DNA from: Deltaproteobacteria bacterium
Lineage (GTDB): Bacteria > Myxococcota_A > UBA9042 > DTJE01
DNA: 64,000 nucleotides
Assembly: GCA_029547805.1 (NCBI GenBank)
Contig: JAKPOP010000012.1
Location: 124,001 to 188,000 of the forward strand
Direction of reading: 5' to 3'
Shown in pieces: positions 40,577 through 48,939 of the stretch; within the stretch, counting starts at the first letter, position 1; each line of letters opens with the position of its first letter. A program made the translations under genes and the position numbers. A model generated the notes under the pieces. The model did not search any database. It was not told the DNA's origin and saw only the letters and a program-made list of their open reading frames with translations.

Positions 40577-41910
40577 AGTACGCCGTCTTCATCGCCTTCG
40601 CCCTGGTCATGGTCCCGATCTGGACCGCCCTGGCCTGGTCCTCCGAGCGGTGGCGGTCGTGGATCCTTTCGCTGCTGGTGGCGGCCCCGATGCTGGGCGA
40701 TCGGGCGAACATCCACTTCCTGAGTGTCGAGCACTACCGGGGGCCGGACCGGGGGTTCGAGGTGACCCTGGCGGACCTGCTGGCCCTGTCCCTGATGGCG
40801 GCCATCGCCCTCCGGCGCCCCGGGAGGATCCGCTTCTGGCCCGCCGGGTCCTTCTGGGCCCTGGCCCTGTGGATCCTGGCGGCGGTCTCGCTGCTGGATG
40901 CCCCGGCGCCCCTGCTGGGCACCTTCACGCTGTTCAAGTGGGCCAAGGCCTGGTTCCTCTACTGGACCGTGGTCAATGCGGTGCGTTCCGGCGTCCCCCT
41001 GCGATCCCTCTGGCGAGGCTGGATGATCGTCGGGGTCTCGATGGCCCTGTACGCCTTCTACCAGAAGTATGGCCAGGGCATCTATCGGGTGCCGACCTTC
41101 TTCGACCACAGCAACACCGTGCCCCTGTTCCTGAACCTGGGCATCCCGGTGCTGGTGGCGATGGGGCTCGGGGCCCCGTGGCTCAAGACCCGGGAGGCCC
41201 TGGGGACCCTCCTGGTGGCCCTGGCGATGGTCCTGACGGTCGTGATGACCTTCAGCCGGGCGGGGATGACCCTCTCGGTGATCGTCTTGCTGGGGACCGT
41301 CTGGATCGCCTACCGGAAGGCCCCTTCGCGGAGGGTCACGGTGGCCACGCTGGTGGTCGCCCTGGGTCTCATCGGGGGCCTGGCGTTGACGGGCAGGAGC
41401 ATCGTCGATCGCTTCCTGGAGGCCCCCGAGGCCTCGCATCTGGCCCGGGAGGAGTTCAACCGGGCCGCCCGGGCGATGGCGTCGGAGCATCCCCTGGGGG
41501 TCGGGGTGAACCAGTTCTCCTACGTGCTGACCAACGACCCCCACTTCAGCCGCCACATCGTCGTGATGGCCGCCGAGAAGCAGAAAGGGGTCTGCCACCA
41601 TGTCTACTGGCTCACCGCCGCCGAACTGGGGTACCTGGGCCTGGCGATCTTCTGCCTGCTGTTGCTGCGACTGCTGGGCGTCGCCGGGTGGCAGGCCCTC
41701 CGGCGGCGAGGGTTCGAGGGGCTGCTCCAGGGGGCCTTGCTGCTGGGCATGATAGCCTTGCACCTGTCGGGCTTCCTGGAGTGGGTGTTTCGGATCACCC
41801 CGATCTTCCACCAGTTCCTGATCACGGCCGGGGTCTCGGTGGGGCTGGCCTCGATGGCCCGACGTCCTGCCGGTCGTCCGCCGGAGTCCCCGGTGGTCCC
41901 GACGGCGTAG
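40573..41910 (+). CDS. O-antigen ligase/polymerase-family membrane protein
   Basis: 445 residues from GTG 40573, overlapping the previous stop by 4 nt, with GGGGGGA upstream. About ten to twelve helices and the Wzy_C signature HPLGVGVNQFSYV in a large periplasmic loop, followed by HHVYWLTAAELGYLGL. Such proteins join lipid-linked glycan repeats to each other (Wzy) or to a lipid A/protein acceptor (WaaL). The pairing with an alkaline-phosphatase-type enzyme and adjacency to the XrtA-like deacetylase-GT favour polymerisation of the exopolysaccharide encoded here. Confidence 0.88.
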   Translation: MKYAVFIAFALVMVPIWTALAWSSERWRSWILSLLVAAPMLGDRANIHFLSVEHYRGPDRGFEVTLADLLALSLMAAIALRRPGRIRFWPAGSFWALALWILAAVSLLDAPAPLLGTFTLFKWAKAWFLYWTVVNAVRSGVPLRSLWRGWMIVGVSMALYAFYQKYGQGIYRVPTFFDHSNTVPLFLNLGIPVLVAMGLGAPWLKTREALGTLLVALAMVLTVVMTFSRAGMTLSVIVLLGTVWIAYRKAPSRRVTVATLVVALGLIGGLALTGRSIVDRFLEAPEASHLAREEFNRAARAMASEHPLGVGVNQFSYVLTNDPHFSRHIVVMAAEKQKGVCHHVYWLTAAELGYLGLAIFCLLLLRLLGVAGWQALRRRGFEGLLQGALLLGMIALHLSGFLEWVFRITPIFHQFLITAGVSVGLASMARRPAGRPPESPVVPTA

Positions 41911-42010
41911 GGGACCTCCTCCGGAGGCCCGGAACGACCCTTGCACCGGATCCCGAGGCGGGGGCGTCTGGCCTCGTGACCTCGTCGTCGTTCCTGGCCG
42001 ACGGAGCCGG

Positions 42011-43189
42011 TCAACGGGCGTGGCGCTGGACCTCCTCCAGGTGGGCCGTCATCCGCTGGAAGACCTCGTCGGGTGTTCCCAGCCCATCGACCACGTGGAG
42101 ACGGCGGCTTCTCTGGAAATAGTTCAGGATGTCCGGGGCGTGCCGCTCGTGGGCCTCGATCCGTCGCACGATGCCCTCGGTGGCCCGGTCGTAGGGCAGG
42201 GCCCGCTGGGTGGCCCCCCGGGCAGAGAGGCGCCGAAAGAGTTCCAGCGTCGGGACCCGCAGGTCCAGGATGCAGGACACTCGCTGGCCGATCTTGCGCA
42301 TCAGACCATCCAGGATGTAGGCCTGGACCAGCGTTCGGGGAAAGCCCTTGAAGATCAGGCCGTTCTTCTCTGGATGGGACCGGATGTAGCCTTCCACGGC
42401 CCGGATCACGATCTCGTCGGGGACCAGGGCGTCCTGTTCCATCAACTCTGCCACCATCCGCCCCTGGGCGTCGGGACGGGTGGCGACCTCCCGGAGCAGG
42501 TCCGTCGTGTTGATGTAGTGGAGGTTGTACTGGGCCGCGATGCGCTTCGCCTGGGTGCTGCGCCCGGATCCCGGGGCGCCCAGCACCACGACGTTCAACT
42601 GGACCTTCCGCAGGGACTCGTCCACCACCCGGGTGATCTGGTCGAAGACCCCATCGACCGATCGGGTGCCGTCGACCGGGACCAGGATGCCCTTCTCCTG
42701 GTAGAATCCCAGCACTGGTGCGGTCTTCTCGGCATATTCCCGCAGTCGGACCTCGATCACCTCTCGGGTGTCGTCGGAGCGCCCGGAGACCTGTGCCCGG
42801 CCCAGGAGTCGTTCCGTGCAGACCTCCGGCGGGACCTCCAGACTGAAGAGGTTCATCAAGGAGGAGTGCATCTTGAGCAGGAGCCCTTCCAGGATGTAGG
42901 CCTGGACGAAGGTCCGGGGGAAGCCGTCGAACAGGAATCCCCGGGCCGGGGTCTGCTCCCGGATCTTTCGGATGGTCTTCTCGAGCAGGCGGACGATCAT
43001 CTCGTCGGAGACGAGTCCTCCCCGGGCGATGATCTCCTGGACGGCCCGGCCGATGTCGGTGCCTTCCTGAATCTCCTCCCGGAGCAGGTCCCCCGAGGAG
43101 ACGTAGTGGAGGTGGTAGCGCTCCACCAGTCTCGCGGCCTGGGTCCCCTTGCCGGCCCCGGGGGGGCCGAAGAGCGCGATGTTCAACAT
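42011..43189 (-). CDS. Tandem double adenylate kinase
   Basis: 392 residues, twice the normal adenylate kinase length, from ATG 43189. Domain 1 (about 1-195): P-loop GPPGAGKGTQAA, SSGDLLREE, FDGFPRT, short LID with GRSDDTREVIEVRLREY. Domain 2 (about 197-392): P-loop GAPGSGRSTQAK, NTTDLLREV, KGFPRTLVQAYILDG, LID with YDRATEGIVRRIEAH. Both contain the FPRT arginine and two further LID arginines, so both could interconvert AMP/ATP/ADP, although domain 2 has GRST for GKGT. The domains are roughly 30-40% alike by eye, so the fusion is old. No other adk is visible in this window. Confidence 0.93.
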   Translation of the reverse strand: MLNIALFGPPGAGKGTQAARLVERYHLHYVSSGDLLREEIQEGTDIGRAVQEIIARGGLVSDEMIVRLLEKTIRKIREQTPARGFLFDGFPRTFVQAYILEGLLLKMHSSLMNLFSLEVPPEVCTERLLGRAQVSGRSDDTREVIEVRLREYAEKTAPVLGFYQEKGILVPVDGTRSVDGVFDQITRVVDESLRKVQLNVVVLGAPGSGRSTQAKRIAAQYNLHYINTTDLLREVATRPDAQGRMVAELMEQDALVPDEIVIRAVEGYIRSHPEKNGLIFKGFPRTLVQAYILDGLMRKIGQRVSCILDLRVPTLELFRRLSARGATQRALPYDRATEGIVRRIEAHERHAPDILNYFQRSRRLHVVDGLGTPDEVFQRMTAHLEEVQRHAR

Positions 43190-43248
43190 CCCGATGCTCC
43201 CGCCTGTCGGGTGGCCGATTGTAGCCGGAACGTGGTCGGAGTCCAGAC

Positions 43249-44361
43249 CTACGGCATCTCCAGCGGGACGGTGTCGGGAGCGGAAGGGGAGCAGGAGCGG
43301 TCGGCGGGAAGGGACGTGGGTGCGATGTCCGACGCCGGGAGCTCCTCCCGGATCTGCCGGAGGCGTTCCGCGACCTCCCGGGCGGTCTGGGGACGCCGGC
43401 GTGGCTTCTTTTCCAGGAGCGAACCCACGAGGTCGCGCAACTCCGTCGGGATGTCCGGATTGGGGGGCAGGGGGGGCACCGGGGAGAGGACGTGGGCGGA
43501 CATCACGTTGTGGTCCTCCACCCCCGCGAAGGGGGGGCTCCCCGCCAGCATCTCGTAGAGCAGGACGCCCAGCGAGTAGAGGTCGCTGGTCGGGCCTGGT
43601 GTTCTTCCCTGGGCCACCTCGGGGGACATGTAGTGAGGTGTCCCGTAGACCATCCCGGGCGCCGACCTCTGGGCAGGCCGGGCGCAGGGGGTCCCCCGGA
43701 GCCGGGAGATGCCGAAGTCGAGGACCTTCAGGACGACCTCTCCGTCGGCGGTACGGTGCAGGAACAGGTTGGACGGCTTGATGTCCAGGTGCAGGATGTC
43801 CCGCTGGTGTGCGCATTGGAGGGCCTCGCAGACCGGGATCAACCACTCGATCGCCTGCCGGGCGGGCCGACGTCGATGGGCCCCCAGTTCCGTCTCGAGG
43901 TCATGGCCGTCCAGCAGTTCCATCACCAGGCAGGGGGGGCCCTCCCGGAGGTTCTCCACGTCGTACATCCGGACGATGTGGCGATGCCGCAGCCGGCCGA
44001 GCACGGCCGCCTCGTGCTCCAGATGCTGGCGGGCCTTTTCCGACACCTCGTCATCGGGTCGGTCGCAGAGGAACTTGATGGCCACCATCGTGTCCGCGAA
44101 ACGGTCGTAGGCACGGTAGAGGCTCCCGAAGCCGCCTTCGCCGATGCGCCGCGTGACCCGGTATCGCCAGTCCACGAAGAGGGCGTGGAAGGGGGAGTCC
44201 TCGGTCGGGAGCACGTCCCTGGAGGTCCGGGGCACCGCGAAGTGACAGCCCTCGTTGGGACAGTAGGGGTCCGTCGTGGGTTCGAGGCACCAGGGGCAGA
44301 ATCGGTCGTCGCTCACGGGGCTCCTCCCGAGGCGCTTTCGCAGGCGACCCAGAAGGGACAT
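43249..44361 (-). CDS. Ser/Thr protein kinase with N-terminal zinc ribbon
   Basis: 370 residues from ATG 44361, with GGAGG about 8 nt upstream; the longer frame starts 30 codons earlier with no site. Residues about 22-42 show a zinc-ribbon pattern (CPWCLEP, YCPNEGC). The Hanks kinase follows: GEGGFGSLYRAYD, VAIKFL, HLDIKPSN, DFGISRL, GTPHYMSPE. The usual HRD in the catalytic loop is HLD here, so the arginine that reads activation-loop phosphorylation is missing, as in RD-minus kinases that are constitutively active or differently controlled. No membrane helix; cytoplasmic. Confidence 0.9.
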   Translation of the reverse strand: MSLLGRLRKRLGRSPVSDDRFCPWCLEPTTDPYCPNEGCHFAVPRTSRDVLPTEDSPFHALFVDWRYRVTRRIGEGGFGSLYRAYDRFADTMVAIKFLCDRPDDEVSEKARQHLEHEAAVLGRLRHRHIVRMYDVENLREGPPCLVMELLDGHDLETELGAHRRRPARQAIEWLIPVCEALQCAHQRDILHLDIKPSNLFLHRTADGEVVLKVLDFGISRLRGTPCARPAQRSAPGMVYGTPHYMSPEVAQGRTPGPTSDLYSLGVLLYEMLAGSPPFAGVEDHNVMSAHVLSPVPPLPPNPDIPTELRDLVGSLLEKKPRRRPQTAREVAERLRQIREELPASDIAPTSLPADRSCSPSAPDTVPLEMP

Positions 44362-44482
44362 CGGCCGTGTCCTCCGAAGTGGGGCGGTCCTGTCCGGCAA
44401 CGGGACAAGAATAGCCCTTCCGAATGTCGATGGGAAGGCCTGGCGAGCCATTCCCTCGTTCCGGGGCTGTCGGGCGGGCGCC

Positions 44483-46450
44483 TCATGGGGGACGCCGGGG
44501 ACCCAGGACGTCCCGCAGATAGGCCGGATGGTCGTGGCAGAAGCGGGTCTCGGGGGCCCCCGGCAGGGCCGCCCGCTCGGTGAAGGGCCGGGCGTTGCCG
44601 GCGTCCATCAGGCACCCGGGTTCGTCGGTGGCGTTGTGGTAGGAGGTCGATGGACCGTAGGGGTTCGCGAGCCCCAGGCTGTGGCCGATCTCGTGGGCGG
44701 CGGTCTCTCCCACCAGCCGACCCAGCACCCGCACGGCCTCCCGGACCTGGGCGACCCGGTCTCGGTCCCCGGTGCCTTCCCACTCCTCTCGCGTCGCCGC
44801 CCGGGACCGGACGGGGTCGAAGACGACGTCGAAGGCCGGTTCGGCCTCGGGGGCCCCGGCCGGGAGGGCCTCGCGCCCCTGGGGGGGGTGGGCGGACCAC
44901 TGGAGAAAGGAGTCCAGGAAGACGCCCCCAAAGCCGGGAAACCCGTCGGCCTGGACCTCGGCGTTGGCCCCGCCGATCCGGTCGAAGAGCCGCAGGTTGC
45001 CAACGTCCTTCCCGGGGGTGTTGTCCAGCCCCAGCAGGCCCCGACCGTTGGGGTCCGGCCCTCCGATCTCCAGGATCGAGACGTGGTTCGGGTCCAGGTC
45101 CTCCGGGAAGTCCTCCAGGACCCGGAGGTCGTAGTCCCGGTAGATGGCATCGATGGCCGCCCGGATGGCCTGCCGGACCTCGGGGCCCAGGGAGGCCAGT
45201 CCCAGGCGGTCCAGGCTCTCGTCGAAGCCCGGCAGGAACCGCACCACCACCGCCTGTCCGGTCGTGCGGAGGGGCCATGCCCACGGCAGGGGCCGGGATG
45301 TCCAGGGGGGGCCGGCCCCTCCTGGCGGGCGCACGACGGCCTGGATCGTTCCCTCGAAGGTGCCGCTCCGGGCCCCGAACCAGTCGCTGACCAGCCGGTC
45401 GTCCTGGACCTCGGCCCGGACCCACAGGTGGGCCACGGTTCCCCCCAGGAGGTCCGGAACCAGCCATCGATCCACCGGCACCTGGGGCTCCCCTGCCTCA
45501 GGTCGGAAGAGGCCCTGGATTCGGAAGGTCGTCACCCCGGGGGAGTCCCCCTCCAGGCCCTCGGGCCACCCCGTCGTGGCCCCGGGCCAGCCGGCGCCGG
45601 TCACCGTGACCCGTTGCCCCAGGACCCCCTCGACGGGTTCCACCGCCAGGACCTCCGGGTCAGCCAGTCGGAGGTCCACCGCCAGGGGGGGCGACTGGCC
45701 GATGATGCCTTCGATCGTCCTGGTCTGGAGGATGACCTCCCCCTGGAAGCGCCCTGGGCCGAAGTCCGGGCCCAGGAGCGGGAAACGAACGCCTCCCCGG
45801 GTGCGATCCTCTGCCTCCAGGGCCACCAGGGGCACCTCCCGGCTCACCGTCCCGGTCGCCCCCGAGCCCTCCCCGGTCCAGGTCCCCCGGAATCCGAGGC
45901 GGTTTTCCCCCTCCCCGGGCAGCAGGACCCCGTCGCCATGCAGGACCCAGAGGTCCTCCAGGTGCACCTGGGAGGCCCCGGCCCGGGCCAGCAGCGGCGG
46001 GATCGACTCGTCCAGGTCGAAGTCCACCGACATCGCCTCGGTGCTGGCCTGGGGCCCCCGGAGCCGCACGGTCCCGGCCCAGCGGGGGCCCAGGTCCCGG
46101 ACCATTTCGGCCTCGATGAGACCTCGGGCCTCCTGACCGCTCCGGGCCTCGCAGGGGATCGTCCACGGGGTGTCGTCCAGTACCAGACGCAGGGGCCCTC
46201 CCAGGTCCTCCAGATGGTCCCCGATCAGCGTGATGGGGCTCCCGGGAAGCAACGGAGATGGGTGGCGGACCTCCCGGAGGACGGCCCGGGTCTCCGGGAT
46301 TCCATCGGGGGCGACGGTCTCCGGTCCTCCTGGTCCCGAGGAGGCGCAGGCAGCCACCGGGAGCAACCAGAGCCAGAGGTGCCGCCGGCGGGTCCTCAGG
46401 GGGCGCAGACCGGGCGTCCCGTAGCCTCCCCGTCGGGAATCGTCCGGCAC
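44483..46450 (-). CDS. Metzincin-like zinc metalloprotease lipoprotein with IPT/TIG-type domains
   Basis: Up to 655 residues. The lipoprotein signal (LWLWLLPVAAC) is clear, but the start is not: the nearest canonical codon is GTG 46450, 54 nt inside the previous gene, whereas a CTG at 46399 overlaps its stop (CTGA) and would give an ideal short signal. Several beta-sandwich IPT/TIG-like domains (VLAVEPVEGVLGQRVTVTGAGW) lead to a C-terminal protease with ETAAHEIGHSLGLANPYGP, the HExxHxxGxxN/H metzincin zinc site, and a Met-turn-like CLMDAG. Predicted surface protease; last gene of the three-gene exported operon. Confidence 0.82.
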   Translation of the reverse strand: MPDDSRRGGYGTPGLRPLRTRRRHLWLWLLPVAACASSGPGGPETVAPDGIPETRAVLREVRHPSPLLPGSPITLIGDHLEDLGGPLRLVLDDTPWTIPCEARSGQEARGLIEAEMVRDLGPRWAGTVRLRGPQASTEAMSVDFDLDESIPPLLARAGASQVHLEDLWVLHGDGVLLPGEGENRLGFRGTWTGEGSGATGTVSREVPLVALEAEDRTRGGVRFPLLGPDFGPGRFQGEVILQTRTIEGIIGQSPPLAVDLRLADPEVLAVEPVEGVLGQRVTVTGAGWPGATTGWPEGLEGDSPGVTTFRIQGLFRPEAGEPQVPVDRWLVPDLLGGTVAHLWVRAEVQDDRLVSDWFGARSGTFEGTIQAVVRPPGGAGPPWTSRPLPWAWPLRTTGQAVVVRFLPGFDESLDRLGLASLGPEVRQAIRAAIDAIYRDYDLRVLEDFPEDLDPNHVSILEIGGPDPNGRGLLGLDNTPGKDVGNLRLFDRIGGANAEVQADGFPGFGGVFLDSFLQWSAHPPQGREALPAGAPEAEPAFDVVFDPVRSRAATREEWEGTGDRDRVAQVREAVRVLGRLVGETAAHEIGHSLGLANPYGPSTSYHNATDEPGCLMDAGNARPFTERAALPGAPETRFCHDHPAYLRDVLGPRRPP

Positions 46451-48930
46451 GCATATCCGTCGGCCTGGCGGCACGAGGAGGCCGCCGGGTCGCAGGCCGG
46501 CAGGCAGGCAGCGATTCCCAGCACCGTCACGCACCAGGTCCCTCCCTCGCAGTCCCCGTGGCTTCGGCATCCCGCCCGGGCACAGCATCCCCCGGGCCAG
46601 GGCAGGCAGGCCCGCTGCCCACCGCAGTCCAGGAACGTCTCGCAGGCATCCCCGTTGGCGCCGCTTCCCTTGATGCCACAGAACCGACCTTCCGGGAAGG
46701 CCTTGCAGGCCTCCTGGTCCCGGCAGTCGGCATTCTTCGTGCAGGGCGCCCCGCAGAGGCTGGTCTCGGCCCCCGGTCCAGCCGCCGGGCATGCCGCCGC
46801 GCCTGGGCAGTCGGACTCCTGGCGGCAGAAGGCCTCGGCGCAGGCGTGGTCCCAGCAGGAGGTCCCCAGGGGGCAGTCCCGGTCGGACTCGCAGGAGGGC
46901 GCCGGCGAGAGGCGCGCCTCGATCAGGTAGGCGTCGGTGTGCCCCTGGTAGCCGAAGACGCGGACCCAGTGACGCCCCGGACGGGCATCCCAGGCGATGG
47001 TCTCGTCCCCGACGGCGTCTCCGAAGGCCACCAGGGTTCCGGCGGGGCCGAAGACCTGGATATCCAGGTCCACCCCCTGGTCCTCCGAGACCAGCGTCAC
47101 CTCGACGGTGGCCACCGAGGGCACGTCGAGCCGGAACCAGTCGCTGTCGTAGGGGCAGATCACGCCTTCCCCGAGGACCGGGTCTTCCCCGAGGCCCGGG
47201 AGCTCCAGCAGCCGGGCCTCGTCGGGACCGCTGTCGGGTTCGAAGGCATCATCCTCGCAGCAGGTCCCGGCCTCGAAGGACCCGGCGAGGGTCCAGGTTC
47301 CCCGGGCATCGGGGCTCCCGGCGACCTCGACATACCAGTCTCCCGGGGCCTCGATGCAGAACCGGAGGTCCTCCGGGACGCCGGTGGCGGCGGCGACGGC
47401 CCGCTGTCGTCCCTGGTCGTCCCGGAGGACCAGGTCCAGGTCTCCGGCCTCCCAGGCCACCGGGCGCAGGGCCAGGGACAGCCATCCGGGGCCGGGGGCC
47501 GACCATCGCAGCCAGTCCCGATCTCCCGGGCAGGTCCGGCGATCCCGGGGGCCAAGGTCCCAGGCCCGGGCGTGGGTGAGGCCGTCATCGGGCTCGTCCG
47601 GGTCGTCCGTGCACGGGGAGAAGCCGGCCTCCTCCGGGCAGAAGCCCTCGAGGGAGCCGCAGGCCGATGCGGTCCGGCCGTCCAGCGTCGTCACGGCGAC
47701 GCAGGCCCGACCGTCGGCGCAGTCCGTGGGGCAGCCGGGCACGCATCGTCCCTCCAGGGTGCCTCGGGCGCAGACCCCTGACCGGCAGGCCTCGTTGAGG
47801 TCGCAGGGGGAACAGGTCCCGCCGGCATCCCGGGAGGGGTCCCCACCCACCGCCAGGAAGCGCTGCACCCGGGACACCGTCCGGTGGTCGCAGGCGGACC
47901 CGGAGGCGTCGTCGTTGTCGGTGGCGACGACCAGGAACGAGACGACCTCCTCGGCTCCCGGCGCCAGTCCCAGGTGCGGGATCCGGGCCCGGAACCGGTC
48001 CCCATCGGCCTGGGCCGTCAGGGTCTGGAACTCCTGGAGGTCCGGCTGGTCCAGATCCTCCGGTTCGCCGCGCATCCACAGCACCGTCGGTGGATCCCGC
48101 AGACCCTGGTCGTCGGTGACCTGGAAGGCCAGGGGATACCCGGTCACCGAGACGACCCGTTCCCCTTTCCCCGGGGACAGGAAGGTGACCTCGGGGGCCG
48201 CACCGGGGCACCCGCCCTTGCCCGAGGTCAGCAGCACCGCCAGGAAGGGCTGTGGGACCGGGGGATGGTCGCCGTCGTCGGCCTCGAAGACCAGGCGCCA
48301 CTGGAGCGATCGGTCCAGTTCCCCGGGCGTGGGGCACCAGGTCCACTGGCCGGTCTTGGGTCCCGTCTGCACGAACTCCGCCGAGGGGAGGGCATCCCCG
48401 GACCATGTCAGCGTCACCTGTCGGCTGTCCTCGTCCCGGACCTCGACGTCCACCTGGAGGCAGGGGTCCCGGGAGAGGTCGAAGATGGCACCGGGCCCCG
48501 GGCGCAGGAAGGAGGGGGCCGTCGTCTCGTCGGGGACCACCGTGACCAGGAGGGCCTGCCGGTCCGACCCGGCCCGGGAGGAGACCTGGATCTCGAAGGC
48601 CTGTTCCCCGGCATGGCTGGCCAGCGGCGTGTACAGGAATCGTGCCCCGAAGGGGGTCGCCGACAGGTGCGCCGACTCGGCCATTCCCGGCAGGTCCGGC
48701 CCGGACCAGGAGAAGGTCACCGGCAGCCCCGAGGGGTTCTCGACCGCCAGGTCCACCTCGAGCGTCCGGCCGACCTCGATCTGCTGGGCCGGGATGGGAA
48801 GCAGGCGGGGTGGGACCTCCCGGGAACCCCCGGTGCACCCGGCGACCACGGCCAGGACCGCGATCCATCGCGCCGGTCCGAGACCGGGACGTCGCCGGAC
48901 CTCTCTGGAGTCCCCTGGTTCCACGGGCAC
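46396..48930 (-). CDS. Lipoprotein with pre-peptidase C-terminal (PPC) domains and Cys-rich end
   Basis: 844 residues. Lipoprotein signal (VLAVVAGC). Two or three Ig/cadherin-like beta-sandwiches (ending near residue 330), a Cys cluster (CSPCDLNEACRSGVC), two PPC domains (DEPDDGLTHARAWDL to DLDLVLRDDQG; EPDSGPDEARLLELP to VFGYQGHTDAYLIEA) and a long Cys-rich tail. PPC domains usually accompany secreted proteases and bind or chaperone them. A GTG at 48924 after GAGG is an alternative start. It lies 9 nt after the papain-like protease and overlaps the metalloprotease, so it may bridge the two. Confidence 0.85.
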   Translation of the reverse strand: MPVEPGDSREVRRRPGLGPARWIAVLAVVAGCTGGSREVPPRLLPIPAQQIEVGRTLEVDLAVENPSGLPVTFSWSGPDLPGMAESAHLSATPFGARFLYTPLASHAGEQAFEIQVSSRAGSDRQALLVTVVPDETTAPSFLRPGPGAIFDLSRDPCLQVDVEVRDEDSRQVTLTWSGDALPSAEFVQTGPKTGQWTWCPTPGELDRSLQWRLVFEADDGDHPPVPQPFLAVLLTSGKGGCPGAAPEVTFLSPGKGERVVSVTGYPLAFQVTDDQGLRDPPTVLWMRGEPEDLDQPDLQEFQTLTAQADGDRFRARIPHLGLAPGAEEVVSFLVVATDNDDASGSACDHRTVSRVQRFLAVGGDPSRDAGGTCSPCDLNEACRSGVCARGTLEGRCVPGCPTDCADGRACVAVTTLDGRTASACGSLEGFCPEEAGFSPCTDDPDEPDDGLTHARAWDLGPRDRRTCPGDRDWLRWSAPGPGWLSLALRPVAWEAGDLDLVLRDDQGRQRAVAAATGVPEDLRFCIEAPGDWYVEVAGSPDARGTWTLAGSFEAGTCCEDDAFEPDSGPDEARLLELPGLGEDPVLGEGVICPYDSDWFRLDVPSVATVEVTLVSEDQGVDLDIQVFGPAGTLVAFGDAVGDETIAWDARPGRHWVRVFGYQGHTDAYLIEARLSPAPSCESDRDCPLGTSCWDHACAEAFCRQESDCPGAAACPAAGPGAETSLCGAPCTKNADCRDQEACKAFPEGRFCGIKGSGANGDACETFLDCGGQRACLPWPGGCCARAGCRSHGDCEGGTWCVTVLGIAACLPACDPAASSCRQADGYACRTIPDGEATGRPVCAP

Positions 48931-48939
48931 CTCGCAGGG

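Noticed and set aside
41911-42010. CCTCCGGAGG palindrome between the O-antigen ligase and adenylate kinase genes as a terminator
   Set aside because: Short stem without a T-run in either direction; too weak to call.
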